Under the pieces are notes generated by a model. That model did not search any database. It was not told where the DNA came from and worked only from the letters and a program-made list of their open reading frames with translations. Source: Clostridioides difficile_D (GTDB lineage Bacteria > Bacillota > Clostridia > Peptostreptococcales > Peptostreptococcaceae). Taken from it: a DNA stretch of 64,000 nucleotides. How positions within the stretch are numbered: position 1 is the stretch's first letter; the number at the start of each line of letters is the position of its first letter. The stretch covers positions 3,844,001 through 3,908,000 of the forward strand of contig OX244046.1 in NCBI GenBank assembly GCA_945861085.1. The letters are read 5' to 3'. Positions 42,956-51,905 of the stretch are shown here, piece after piece. The position numbers and the translations under genes are program-made.

Positions 42956-43585
42956 TTATTTAGTTCCAAATAATCTATCTCCAGCATCACCAAGACCAGG
43001 AATTATATATCCATGTTCATTTAATCTTTCATCAACTGATGCAACATATATATCAACATCATCATGATATTTTTGTACTTCTGCTATACCTTCTGGTGCA
43101 GCTACTAAATTAGCTAATTTTATACTTTTAGCTCCTTTAGATTTAAGTAAATCTATAGCTGCTACAGCAGACCCTCCTGTTGCAAGCATAGGGTCAACTA
43201 CTATTATATCTCTTTCTCCAATGTCTTGAGGAAGCTTACAATAATATTCAACTGGTTTTAATGTTTCTGGGTCTCTATATAGTCCTACATGTCCAACTTT
43301 TGCTGCTGGCATTAAACTTACTAATCCATCTACCATTCCAAGACCTGCTCTTAAAATTGGAATTATTGCTAACTTTTTACCTGCAACTACTTTAGATGAT
43401 GTTTTTTGAATAGGAGTTTCTATTTCTACATCTTTTAATGGTATATCTTTTGTTATTTCATATCCCATTAACATTGCAATTTCAGTTAAAAGTTCTCTAA
43501 AGTCTTTAGAACCAGTATTTTTATCTCTCATTAAAGTTAATTTATGTTGTATTAATGGATGGTTTGTCTCTACCACTTTACTCAT
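42956..43585 (-). CDS. upp: Uracil phosphoribosyltransferase
   Basis: The 209-aa salvage enzyme makes UMP from uracil and PRPP. The PRPP loop VVDPMLATGGSAVAAI (about 128-143) and the uracil-binding C-terminus NEHGYIIPGLGDAGDRLFGT are exact family hallmarks. It follows rpiB by 35 bases as the last gene of the operon. Confidence 0.97.
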   Translation of the reverse strand: MSKVVETNHPLIQHKLTLMRDKNTGSKDFRELLTEIAMLMGYEITKDIPLKDVEIETPIQKTSSKVVAGKKLAIIPILRAGLGMVDGLVSLMPAAKVGHVGLYRDPETLKPVEYYCKLPQDIGERDIIVVDPMLATGGSAVAAIDLLKSKGAKSIKLANLVAAPEGIAEVQKYHDDVDIYVASVDERLNEHGYIIPGLGDAGDRLFGTK

Positions 43586-43620
43586 TTTGATAATTCCTCC
43601 TGATAAAACTGTAATTTTTA

Positions 43621-44073
43621 TTATTTATTGTGTTTTTCTTCTATTGATTTAATCATATTTACTCTTCTAGCATGTCTATCACCTTCAAAATCTGTATTAA
43701 TCCATGCTTCAACTATTTCAAGTGCTAGACCTTTTCCTAAAACTCTTTCACCTAATGATAACATGTTTGCATCATTATGTGCTTTTGACATTTTTGCAGA
43801 AAATACATCTGATACAACTGCACATCTTATCCCAGGAACCTTATTAGCAGCTAGAGATATTCCTATTCCTGTACCACAACATAATATTCCATAATCTACT
43901 TCTTTATTTATAACTGCATTTGCAACTACTTCTCCATAAACAGGATAATCAACAGAATCTGTCGCATTATTAGTTCCATAATCTACACATTTTATACCTT
44001 TACCTTCTAAATAGTTTATTATTTCCTGTTTTAAATTATATCCTCCATGGTCACAACCTAATCCTATCTTCAT
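43621..44073 (-). CDS. rpiB: Ribose-5-phosphate isomerase B
   Basis: The 150-aa enzyme interconverts ribose-5- and ribulose-5-phosphate. GLGCDHGGYNLKQEI (4-18), the catalytic Cys in YGILCCGTGIGIS (about 62-74) and AHNDANMLSLGERV are present. It is co-transcribed between the phosphatase and upp genes. Confidence 0.96.
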   Translation of the reverse strand: MKIGLGCDHGGYNLKQEIINYLEGKGIKCVDYGTNNATDSVDYPVYGEVVANAVINKEVDYGILCCGTGIGISLAANKVPGIRCAVVSDVFSAKMSKAHNDANMLSLGERVLGKGLALEIVEAWINTDFEGDRHARRVNMIKSIEEKHNK

Positions 44074-44089
44074 TTGTTTATCCTCCGTT

Positions 44090-44539
44090 TTATATTTTTT
44101 TTACTATTTCGTTGACAGAATATATTATTTCTCTCATAGTATTTCTATAAGTATCTAAATTTCCTCCAAATGGGTCAGAAACATCTGACTCATTTTTATT
44201 TACAAACCCTTTAAAAGTATACACTTTTTCTCTGCATTTTGGAACTGCTTGTACTAAAATTTCTTTATGTGATTTAGTCATTGTTAGTATTATATCTGAT
44301 TTATCGATTAATTCTTTGGTAATTACTTTACTTCTATGATTTGATAAGTCTATACCAATTTCTTTTAATGCTTCTATAGAATTTTTAGAAGCAGCCACTC
44401 CATCTACTGTAGATATACCTGCTGATAATATAGAATATTCTTCAATATTTTTTCCAGATTCTTTAATTGCTTTCTTTAATATAGCCTCAGCCATAGGACT
44501 TCTACAAGTATTCCCTGTACATACAATAAGTATATTCAT
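44090..44539 (-). CDS. Low-molecular-weight protein phosphatase (YwlE-like)
   Basis: The 149-aa enzyme has the P-loop CTGNTCRS (Cys7 nucleophile, Arg13) and the general acid in SDPFGGNLDTYR. With Thr at position 11 (CTGNTCR) it fits YwlE-type phosphoarginine phosphatases, whereas tyrosine phosphatases usually have Ile there; this is suggestive. The order Sua5-YwlE-RpiB-Upp matches Bacillus ywlC-ywlE-ywlF-upp. Confidence 0.9.
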   Translation of the reverse strand: MNILIVCTGNTCRSPMAEAILKKAIKESGKNIEEYSILSAGISTVDGVAASKNSIEALKEIGIDLSNHRSKVITKELIDKSDIILTMTKSHKEILVQAVPKCREKVYTFKGFVNKNESDVSDPFGGNLDTYRNTMREIIYSVNEIVKKI

Positions 44540-44555
44540 ATTTTACAACTCCCTT

Positions 44556-45596
44556 TTATGCCTTTATTACTCTGTATCCTGCTGACTTCAGCAGTCTATT
44601 CATAATTGCTTGTCCAACACCAGTCTTAGGGAACTCCTCTGAGTATATGACATCAATACCCTTTTTATCCATTTCTATAAGGGCATCAAACAGATTACTT
44701 GCAACTTCCTCAAGAGAGCTTCCTAAATCTATTACTTCTCCATCATAAAACTCTCTGTTTCTACTAATACACATTACACCTGTCTTTAGACCTTTTTCTT
44801 TATTAGATTTTATCATATCATTAATCTTTGTTGCTACATTTTCTCTTTTTCCAGATATAATATATACATCTGCATTTGGAGAATAGTGTTTATATTTCAT
44901 TCCAGGAGCTTTAGCTTTTTGATTATCTTCTTTTTTACTTAATGATGGGTCAAGCTTTACTTCTCCAAGAAGTTCCTCTAAAACTTCCTTAGTTATACTT
45001 CCTGGTCTCAATATCATAGGAGTTTCTTCTGTTAGGTCTAAGACAGTTGACTCCAATCCAAAATTACAATCTCCTCCTAAAACTATTCCATCTACTCTTC
45101 CATTCATTTCTTCATATACGTGTTTTGCTTTTGTTGGAGATGGTCGACCTGATATATTTGCAGAAGGAGCTGCAATAGGTATACCAGATTCTTTTATTAT
45201 TTCCCTGGCAATAACATTAGAAGGCATCCTTATTGCAACTGTATCAAGCCCACCACTAGTTCTATATGGAATTATATCTTTCTTATTTAATATGATTGTT
45301 ATAGGTCCTGGCCAAAGCTTTTCTATAACAAGTTTAGCTTTATCACTTATATCTTTTGCTAAATTATATACCTCTTCTTTTTCATATATATGGACTATTA
45401 ATGGATTATCACTTGGTCTTCCTTTAGCTTCATAAATCTTCTTTACTGCATTTTCATCTAACGCATTTGCACCTAGACCATACACTGTCTCAGTTGGAAA
45501 AATAACTGTTTTGCCCTCTCTAAGAAGTTTTGCTTGTATTTTTATTTCCTCATAATCAATATTATTTATATCAATATTACTTATAATAGTTTTCAT
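44556..45596 (-). CDS. Threonylcarbamoyl-AMP synthase (Sua5/YwlC)
   Basis: This enzyme starts the t6A37 tRNA modification. The YrdC domain has FPTETVYGLGANAL, KGRPSDNPLIVHI, IPIAAPSANISGRPSPT and DGIVLGGDCNFGLESTVLDL; a C-terminal Sua5 domain follows (about 215-345). The chosen start gives MKTIISNID; an in-frame ATG seven codons further out (45617) has no better ribosome site, so the start is uncertain. It lies shortly after the ZIP gene. Confidence 0.93.
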   Translation of the reverse strand: MKTIISNIDINNIDYEEIKIQAKLLREGKTVIFPTETVYGLGANALDENAVKKIYEAKGRPSDNPLIVHIYEKEEVYNLAKDISDKAKLVIEKLWPGPITIILNKKDIIPYRTSGGLDTVAIRMPSNVIAREIIKESGIPIAAPSANISGRPSPTKAKHVYEEMNGRVDGIVLGGDCNFGLESTVLDLTEETPMILRPGSITKEVLEELLGEVKLDPSLSKKEDNQKAKAPGMKYKHYSPNADVYIISGKRENVATKINDMIKSNKEKGLKTGVMCISRNREFYDGEVIDLGSSLEEVASNLFDALIEMDKKGIDVIYSEEFPKTGVGQAIMNRLLKSAGYRVIKA

Positions 45597-45624
45597 CTTT
45601 TGTATGCCTGCTTTCATTTTAATT

Positions 45625-46305
45625 TTATATATAGTTTACAATCATTGTACCTAACAAAAAACCAATTATACAATACACACTTTTTGAATGTGGAAAAATT
45701 TCTTCCAATACAACATACATCATAGTACCTCCTGCTGTAGCAAGAAATACTCCTATAAGAGAAGTGAATACTCCTCCAAAATAAACACCTAAAAAACTTC
45801 CTAAGCCCATAGGCAATCCAGCTATTACAGTAAATAAAATAACTTTACTTAGTTTCATTTTATTACAAACTAAGCCCAATGCCATAGCCAATCCTTCTGG
45901 TATGTTATGTAGACCTATAACTATAGCAAGAGTAATACCCAAACTTTCAGTTGACATAAAAGAAGAACCAATAGCTAGTCCTTCTGGTAAATTATGTAGT
46001 AATATACTTATGAATATAAGATACCCAGATGCCATACTTCCAGATACATCTAATTTTGTTTTTATGTACATAGTTATAAGAGCTCCAACAAATGTAAATA
46101 TAACTGTGTTGATTATCCCCATTTTGTCCATTGATTCTTTCATCAAATCAAACACCACTACAGCCAACATTATTCCGCCAGATAATCCCATAAAGAAATT
46201 TAGATATTTATCAACTTCTCTTTTAAAAATAGCTGATATTACTCCTCCTAATCCTGTCCCTATAACACCTGCCAAAAGACCAATCATTGTTACTTTTAGT
46301 ATCAT
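45625..46305 (-). CDS. ZIP family metal transporter
   Basis: The 226-aa protein has about eight membrane segments. Metal-binding motifs HNLPEGLAIGSSF (about 108-120) and HNIPEGLAMALGL (about 137-149) mark it as a ZIP-type importer, probably of zinc or another divalent metal. The SD GGAGGG lies 4 bases before ATG. It begins a new operon after the prfA terminator, reading into the Sua5 gene. Confidence 0.92.
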   Translation of the reverse strand: MILKVTMIGLLAGVIGTGLGGVISAIFKREVDKYLNFFMGLSGGIMLAVVVFDLMKESMDKMGIINTVIFTFVGALITMYIKTKLDVSGSMASGYLIFISILLHNLPEGLAIGSSFMSTESLGITLAIVIGLHNIPEGLAMALGLVCNKMKLSKVILFTVIAGLPMGLGSFLGVYFGGVFTSLIGVFLATAGGTMMYVVLEEIFPHSKSVYCIIGFLLGTMIVNYI

Positions 46306-46370
46306 ATAACCCTCCTATACTTGTATATAACAATTATATACAGTAGAATATGATAACATGACCTAAAATG

Positions 46371-46418
46371 CAAAATAGCTGTTTCAAAATAGAAAATAAT
46401 TTCTAGAAAGAAACAGCT
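46371..46418 (-). terminator. Terminator after prfA
   Basis: AGCTGTTTC pairs with GAAACAGCT across a loop of about 24 bases, followed by TATTTTG. It separates prfA from the ZIP-Sua5-upp operon. Confidence 0.8.
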
Positions 46419-46433
46419 TCTTTAAAACATTAC

Positions 46434-47498
46434 TTATATTGCAGTCATTTTTTCTGTTTGGTCAACAGTAATTAAAGCATCTATCATTTCATCTATATCT
46501 CCATCTAAGAATGCATCTAGCTTATATAAAGTTAAATTTATTCTATGGTCACTTATTCTACCTTGAGGGAAATTATATGTTCTTATTCTTTCCGATCTGT
46601 CTCCTGTTCCGACTTGGCTTTTTCTTTCTGCTGCTATATCTTTGTGTTGTTCTGCCAATGCTTTATCGTAAAGTCTAGCTTTTAATATTTTTAAAGCTTG
46701 CTCTTTATTTTTTAATTGTGATTTTCCATCTTGACAAGATACTACCTCACCTGTAGGTATATGTGTTACCCTAACCGCAGAGTCAGTAGTGTTGACACTT
46801 TGCCCTCCATTACCTGAAGAACGGAAAACGTCTATTCTTAAATCATTTGGATTTATTTCAACTTCTACATCTTCAACTTCTGGTAATACTGCAACAGTAG
46901 AAGTTGATGTGTGTATTCTTCCACCAGATTCAGTTGATGGTATTCTTTGAACTCTATGAACTCCAGATTCATACTTTAATCTTGAGTAAGCACCTTTACC
47001 TTTTATCATAAAAGATACTTCTTTATATCCACCAACTCCAGTATCACTTGCACTTAATAATTCTATTTTCCATCTTCTTCTTTCAGCATATCTTGAATAC
47101 ATTCTAAATAAATCACCCGCAAACAGAGCTGCTTCATCTCCTCCAGCTCCACCTCTAATTTCAACTATAACGTTCTTGTCATCATTAGGGTCTTTAGGTA
47201 ATAATAGTATTTTTATTTCGTCCTCTAGAGGTGCTACTTTTTCTTCCATCTCAGCTAACTCCATCTTAGCTAATTCTCTTAATTCCTCATCTGACTCTTC
47301 TTGTAAAATTTCTTTTGATTCTTTTATACTATCTAAAACACTTTTATACTCTCTGTATTTCATAACAATAGGCTCTAAGTCAGCATGCTCTTTTATATAC
47401 TTTTGCCAAACTTTTTGATCATTTATTACATCAGGATCACCTATTTTTTCACTTAAGTCTTTATATGTATCTTCCAATACCTCTAATTTTTTTAACAT
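46434..47498 (-). CDS. prfA: Peptide chain release factor 1
   Basis: The 354-aa factor ends translation at UAA and UAG. GGQ, the peptidyl-hydrolysis motif, is at residues 231-233 (RSSGNGGQSVNTTDS). The anticodon-mimic tripeptide region reads RIPSTES (PxT motif as PST, 187-189). It is followed by its terminator and preceded by prmC, its methyltransferase, 43 bases away. Confidence 0.97.
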   Translation of the reverse strand: MLKKLEVLEDTYKDLSEKIGDPDVINDQKVWQKYIKEHADLEPIVMKYREYKSVLDSIKESKEILQEESDEELRELAKMELAEMEEKVAPLEDEIKILLLPKDPNDDKNVIVEIRGGAGGDEAALFAGDLFRMYSRYAERRRWKIELLSASDTGVGGYKEVSFMIKGKGAYSRLKYESGVHRVQRIPSTESGGRIHTSTSTVAVLPEVEDVEVEINPNDLRIDVFRSSGNGGQSVNTTDSAVRVTHIPTGEVVSCQDGKSQLKNKEQALKILKARLYDKALAEQHKDIAAERKSQVGTGDRSERIRTYNFPQGRISDHRINLTLYKLDAFLDGDIDEMIDALITVDQTEKMTAI

Positions 47499-47541
47499 AC
47501 TTTCACCTCGATTAAATGTAACATATCAATTGTTGATTATA

Positions 47542-48393
47542 TCATATATTGTAACCTATAACAACTCTATCAATGCCTTGAATATCCTTCTTTGTATATA
47601 TTTTTTTATATCCATTACTTTTCATAATATTAATTACATCTTCAGCTTGATTATGACCAACTTCATATGCTAATATTCCACACCTATTTAAATATTTCTT
47701 CCCTTGTTCTGTTATTTTTCTATAAAAGTCCAATCCATCTTCTCCACCTTCAAGAGCATTATATGGCTCATAATCTTTAACTTGTGTGTGCAGCGTTTCT
47801 ATATCTTGTTTTTTAATATATGGAGGATTTGAAACTATTATATCAAATTTTATGTTACTATCACTTATTGCTGTAAATAAATCGGAATTGATATACTTTA
47901 TTTTTTCACCAACTTCATTTATAATAGCATTTTTTTTAGCTATTTCTAAGGCTATTTCTGATATATCAAAAGACATGATTTTAGAATTTTCAATGTACTT
48001 CGCCAAACTTACTGTAATAGTACCAGAACCAGTACCTATGTCTAGTATACTTACTTCTTTTCTTCCTTTACATATTTCAATTATTTCTTCTACTAAAGTT
48101 TCTGTATCGGGTCTTGGAATCAATACACCTTCCTTAACAAAAAAGTCTAATCCCATAAACTCTCTATTTTCAACTATATATGCTATTGGTCTTCCATTTA
48201 ATCTTTCCTTTGCAAAACCTATAAATTTTATTTCTTGTTCTTCAGTTAGCTCTTTATCCAGATTTAAGTGAATATATAGCCTGTCAACATCTCCTAATGC
48301 TTTTTGTAACAATAACTCTGTATCTAATCTTGGAGTGTCACTTATATCTTTAAATGTATCTGAATATTTAATAATTATATCTTTTATTGTCAT
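47542..48393 (-). CDS. prmC: Release factor glutamine methyltransferase PrmC
   Basis: The 283-aa enzyme methylates the GGQ glutamine of release factors. The SAM-binding motif ILDIGTGSG (117-125) and catalytic NPPY (189-192) are present, together with LIPRPDTETL (91-100). Adjacency to prfA is the usual order. Confidence 0.96.
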   Translation of the reverse strand: MTIKDIIIKYSDTFKDISDTPRLDTELLLQKALGDVDRLYIHLNLDKELTEEQEIKFIGFAKERLNGRPIAYIVENREFMGLDFFVKEGVLIPRPDTETLVEEIIEICKGRKEVSILDIGTGSGTITVSLAKYIENSKIMSFDISEIALEIAKKNAIINEVGEKIKYINSDLFTAISDSNIKFDIIVSNPPYIKKQDIETLHTQVKDYEPYNALEGGEDGLDFYRKITEQGKKYLNRCGILAYEVGHNQAEDVINIMKSNGYKKIYTKKDIQGIDRVVIGYNI

Positions 48394-48410
48394 AATAAAT
48401 ATCCTTTTCT

Positions 48411-49304
48411 TTAATCTACTACTGCCTTTAATGCTTCTAAGGCAACCTCTAATTGCTCATCATCAGGTTCTTTTGTTGTAAAATATTGCAACATCATTCC
48501 TGGATATGCAATAACTTTAGTAAATCCATTATCATATCTTCCAAGAATTCTAATTACTTCATAAGATAAACCTGCTACTATAGGCACGCATATAATTCTC
48601 ATAAATATTCTAAGGATTGGATTTGGCCAGCCAAAAAATGCAAACAATATTATTGATACAGCCATAACTATAAATAAAAAATTTGTACCACATCTAGGAT
48701 GTAGCCTTTTAAATTTTCTAGCATTCTCTACTGTAAGTTCTAAATCATTTTCATAACAATATATAGATTTATGTTCTGCTCCATGATATTGAAATACTCT
48801 TTCTATATCCTTACTTCGTGAAATCAGTACTATATATGCAAATAATATAGCAATTCTTATGATTCCTTCTATTAAATTAAGCATAAAGTCATTAGGCATT
48901 ACCTTAGAAAAAGCTCCTCCTACCAATGTAGGTATAAAAATAAATAATCCAGCAGAAAGTAGCATTGCTATGACTAATGAAAATATTATAATTATATCAT
49001 TTGCCTTATCTTTAAAAATTTTCTTTATGAATAAATCAAATTTATCCTCTTCAGCCTCTTCCATAAAAAACTCTGAAGAAAAATTTAAGCTTTTTATACC
49101 TTGAATCATTGTATCTATCATAACAAAAGAACCCCTAACAAAAGGTATCTTATCTATATTCTTATCTCTTACCCAACTTTTTATTCTATCTTCTTTTAGT
49201 GCTATTTCTCCGTCACTTTTTCTAACAGCTACTGCTCTTTTGTCTTTTGACTGCATCATTACACCTTCAATAACAGCTTGCCCACCTACAGCTTGTTTTG
49301 CCAT
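48411..49304 (-). CDS. DUF1385 membrane protein (YqhQ-like)
   Basis: The 297-aa protein begins VGGQAVIEGVMMQSKDKRAVAVRK, the DUF1385 signature, and has four to five membrane segments from about residue 100. YHGAEHKSIYCYE (about 175) and HPRCGTNFLFIV (about 201) hold conserved His and Cys residues. Function unknown; the rpmE-yqhQ-prmC-prfA order is common in clostridia. Confidence 0.9.
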   Translation of the reverse strand: MAKQAVGGQAVIEGVMMQSKDKRAVAVRKSDGEIALKEDRIKSWVRDKNIDKIPFVRGSFVMIDTMIQGIKSLNFSSEFFMEEAEEDKFDLFIKKIFKDKANDIIIIFSLVIAMLLSAGLFIFIPTLVGGAFSKVMPNDFMLNLIEGIIRIAILFAYIVLISRSKDIERVFQYHGAEHKSIYCYENDLELTVENARKFKRLHPRCGTNFLFIVMAVSIILFAFFGWPNPILRIFMRIICVPIVAGLSYEVIRILGRYDNGFTKVIAYPGMMLQYFTTKEPDDEQLEVALEALKAVVD

Positions 49305-49406
49305 CCACTCACCTCATTTTATTGTATTTAAAATACTCAATTTTACATATTTATTATTATAATACAAAAAGACAGTTTAAAGTAGAATATGAATGTTTTT
49401 TTGTAA

Positions 49407-49435
49407 TAAAATAGGAGTTGGCTTCCTCCAACTCC
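49407..49435 (-). terminator. Terminator after rpmE
   Basis: GGAGTTGG pairs with CCAACTCC around a 6-base loop; on the minus strand TATTTTATTAC follows. It lies 14 bases past the rpmE stop. Confidence 0.8.
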
Positions 49436-49448
49436 ACTTTTATAAAAA

Positions 49449-49649
49449 TTAGTCCATTTTGAATCTTTTCTTGAATTTGTCGATTCTTCCACCTTTTTCT
49501 ATGTTCTTTTGTTTTCCTGTATAGAATGGATGGCATTCTGAACATATTTCAACTTTTATTTCGTCCTTAGTTGAACCAGCAACAAATGTGTTCCCACAAG
49601 CACAACGCACTTCAACTGGATTGTATTTTGGTTGTATTTCCTTTTGCAT
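49449..49649 (-). CDS. rpmE: 50S ribosomal protein L31, zinc-binding form
   Basis: The 66-aa protein has four cysteines, Cys16, Cys18, Cys36 and Cys39 (VRCACGNTF and EICSECHPFYTGKQ), so it is the zinc-containing C+ type. The start giving MQKEIQPKYN is chosen because GAGGTGA lies 5 bases upstream; the outer GTG start lies inside that site. It follows rho. Confidence 0.96.
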   Translation of the reverse strand: MQKEIQPKYNPVEVRCACGNTFVAGSTKDEIKVEICSECHPFYTGKQKNIEKGGRIDKFKKRFKMD

Positions 49650-49794
49650 TATAGTCACCTCTTCTCTTTATTTAAAAAAATTAATTATATTAACTTTCTT
49701 TTTACATTATCAACTACATTATTATAGCATAACTTATTATGCCATTCAAGTGATTTTTCTATTACTTTATATAATCTATATTTACATTTATATT

Positions 49795-49834
49795 ACTGAT
49801 TTTACAAATTCTTTATTGATTTTACAAACTCTTT
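49795..49834. repeat. 20-bp tandem duplication at the 3' end of rho
   Basis: Two adjacent 20-base units (ACTGATTTTACAAATTCTTT and ATTGATTTTACAAACTCTTT) differ at two positions. The second coding copy is out of frame relative to the first and supplies the rho stop codon. Confidence 0.8.
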
Positions 49835-51391
49835 ATTGTCCTTAGTTCTTTTTATAAGCTCAATGACTTTGTCTGTAATTTCCATTACTGAATTATTACT
49901 CATTTCTCTTCTTAATCTCCAAAGAGCTGTCTTTTCTTCGTCATCAAGCAATAGGTCATCTCTTCTTGTACCAGACTTATAAATATCAATTGCAGGGAAT
50001 ATTCTTTTTTCAGCTAATTTTCTATCTAGATGTAATTCCATATTTCCTGTACCTTTAAACTCCTCAAATATTACATCATCCATCCTAGAACCAGTTTCAA
50101 CTAGTGCTGTTCCTAGTATTGTTAAAGAGCCACCTTGTCTAATGTTTCTAGCTGCCCCAAAGAACTTTTTAGGTCCATGAAGTGCACCAGGGTCAATACC
50201 TCCAGATAAAGTTCTACCTGTAGGAGATATTGTAAGGTTATATGCCCTTGCTAGTCTAGTTATACTATCTAGTAAGATTACTACATCTTTACCATGTTCA
50301 ACTAATCTTTGAGCTCTATTTAACACCATCTCTGCAACTTTGACATGATGACTTGATACTTGGTCAAAAGTAGAATATATAACATCTCCTTCAATCGATT
50401 CTTTCATATCAGTAACTTCCTCTGGTCTTTCATCTATAAGGAGTACTATAAGTTCAACATTTGGATGATTTTTGGCTATGCTATTTGCAACACTTTTTAA
50501 AAGAACTGTTTTCCCAGCTTTTGGAGGTGCTACTATCAATCCCCTTTGTCCTTTTCCTATAGGAGAAATTAAATCTATAATTCTTGTAGCTATCTCATTT
50601 CTATTTGTTTCCAATGTAAGTCGTTCTTCTGGAAATATTGGTGTCAGTGTCTCAAAAGCATTTCTTTGTATAGCTGTGTCAGGATTTTCGTCATTTATTT
50701 TTTGAACATATAAAAGTGCTCTAAATTTCTCTCCACTTTTTGGATGTCTAGTTATCCCCTTAATCTTATCTCCTGTCTTCATATTAAATCTTCTTATTTG
50801 AGATGGTGAAACGTAAACATCACCTTCAGTAGATAAATAATTTGAACCTCTTAAAAAACCAAATCCATCTGGCAAAATTTCAAGCACACCTACTACTTCA
50901 TCTTCTTTTGATGTATTGAATTCATCTACTATCTTAGACTCATCAACTTGTTTAGGCATATAATAATTTTTATTATTATTTCTGACCATTCTATTAGATA
51001 TATTTGATGCCTTATTACAATCATTTACATTTGTTGTCTTACTATAATCACTTCTTTGGCTTCTGTTTTCTTGGTTTTGGGAAATATTTTGAGTATCTAT
51101 TTCTTTCTTGTTGTATGATTTGGTAGGGCTCTTATATTCAACTTCTTTTTCTATACTTTCACGCTCTATATTTTCTTTTCTATCTTTTATGTCTTCTTTA
51201 ATATCTTCATTTTTTTCTTTACTATCTTCACTTATTTTTTCCTCATTTTTACTTTTAGAATTTATAATCTCAATTAACTCATTTTTCTTATATGTAGTAA
51301 TTGATTTTATTTTTAATTCTTTAGCTATCTCTCGTAGCTCAACTAAGGTCTTACTACCTAATCCTTCTAATACTTTATCATCTAAAATCAA
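49802..51391 (-). CDS. rho: Transcription termination factor Rho with long charged, Asn-rich insertion
   Basis: The hexameric RNA helicase of 529 aa. It has a Rho_N region (about 1-45), a low-complexity insert (about 46-150, first Lys/Glu-rich, then Asn/Gln/Ser-rich), the RNA-binding cold-shock-like domain (ILPDGFGFLRGSNYLST) and the ATPase with P-loop APPKAGKTVLLK and LIDERPEEVTDM. The start is taken as TTG because GAGGAGG lies 7 bases upstream; the outer ATG is inside that site. Typical Rho proteins are about 420 aa, so the insert explains the extra length. Confidence 0.96.
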   Translation of the reverse strand: MILDDKVLEGLGSKTLVELREIAKELKIKSITTYKKNELIEIINSKSKNEEKISEDSKEKNEDIKEDIKDRKENIERESIEKEVEYKSPTKSYNKKEIDTQNISQNQENRSQRSDYSKTTNVNDCNKASNISNRMVRNNNKNYYMPKQVDESKIVDEFNTSKEDEVVGVLEILPDGFGFLRGSNYLSTEGDVYVSPSQIRRFNMKTGDKIKGITRHPKSGEKFRALLYVQKINDENPDTAIQRNAFETLTPIFPEERLTLETNRNEIATRIIDLISPIGKGQRGLIVAPPKAGKTVLLKSVANSIAKNHPNVELIVLLIDERPEEVTDMKESIEGDVIYSTFDQVSSHHVKVAEMVLNRAQRLVEHGKDVVILLDSITRLARAYNLTISPTGRTLSGGIDPGALHGPKKFFGAARNIRQGGSLTILGTALVETGSRMDDVIFEEFKGTGNMELHLDRKLAEKRIFPAIDIYKSGTRRDDLLLDDEEKTALWRLRREMSNNSVMEITDKVIELIKRTKDNKEFVKSIKNL

Positions 51392-51487
51392 AAAAATCCT
51401 CCTCATCTATATATTCATTTATATACATACTTATTTTGGAAATTGAAGGCATGAAAAAGAAAAGTTTTATTTAAACAGTTAAGTCTA

Positions 51488-51517
51488 ATAATATCACTAT
51501 TTATACATTATGGTCAA
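51488..51517 (-). promoter_or_regulatory. Candidate rho promoter
   Basis: On the minus strand: TTGACC, 18-base spacer, TATTAT, about 100 bases before the rho start codon. The rest of 51518-51676 is AT-rich without visible features. Confidence 0.45.
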
Positions 51518-51676
51518 TAAATAAAATTTAAAACATTATTAACTATTATATTACTGTATCTCAAGTCCAATCTTAGCACGTTTTTATAAATTTATTACTA
51601 TATTATATTTTATAATAATATTTTCCATCAAAATATGCAACTATTATAAAAATTTTTTTTTACATTTATAAATTCT

Positions 51677-51738
51677 AAAAACCATATATAACTAAAATGT
51701 TGTAAGTTTTTAACTACATTAAGTTATATATGGTTTTT
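51677..51738 (-). terminator. Terminator after the 36-aa membrane protein gene
   Basis: A perfect 17-bp stem AAAAACCATATATAACT with its complement and a 28-base loop. The stem's own terminal T run on the minus strand (GGTTTTTAG) forms the tail. Confidence 0.75.
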
Positions 51739-51774
51739 ATATTTATGTATATCAACTTCAGTTATTTATCCATA

Positions 51775-51885
51775 TTACATAGTTGCAATCATACTCAAAA
51801 CAGCTGTTATGCTAGTTAATACAAGAATTCCCACGATTCCAACAGCTATTATTCTATTGATTTTTTTCTGACTTGATTTTGCCAC
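51775..51885 (-). CDS. Very small membrane protein, 36 aa (DUF4044-like)
   Basis: The GTG start gives MAKSSQKKINRIIAVGIVG and then ILVLTSITAVLSMIATM: a basic N-terminus followed by one transmembrane helix. AAGGTG lies 7 bases before the GTG; an ATG one codon earlier is also possible (37 aa). It resembles DUF4044-type small proteins of firmicutes in size and layout, a tentative match. It lies between galU and rho, just downstream of galU, with a strong terminator after it. Confidence 0.7.
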   Translation of the reverse strand: MAKSSQKKINRIIAVGIVGILVLTSITAVLSMIATM

Positions 51886-51905
51886 CATACATCACCTTTC
51901 ATTAA

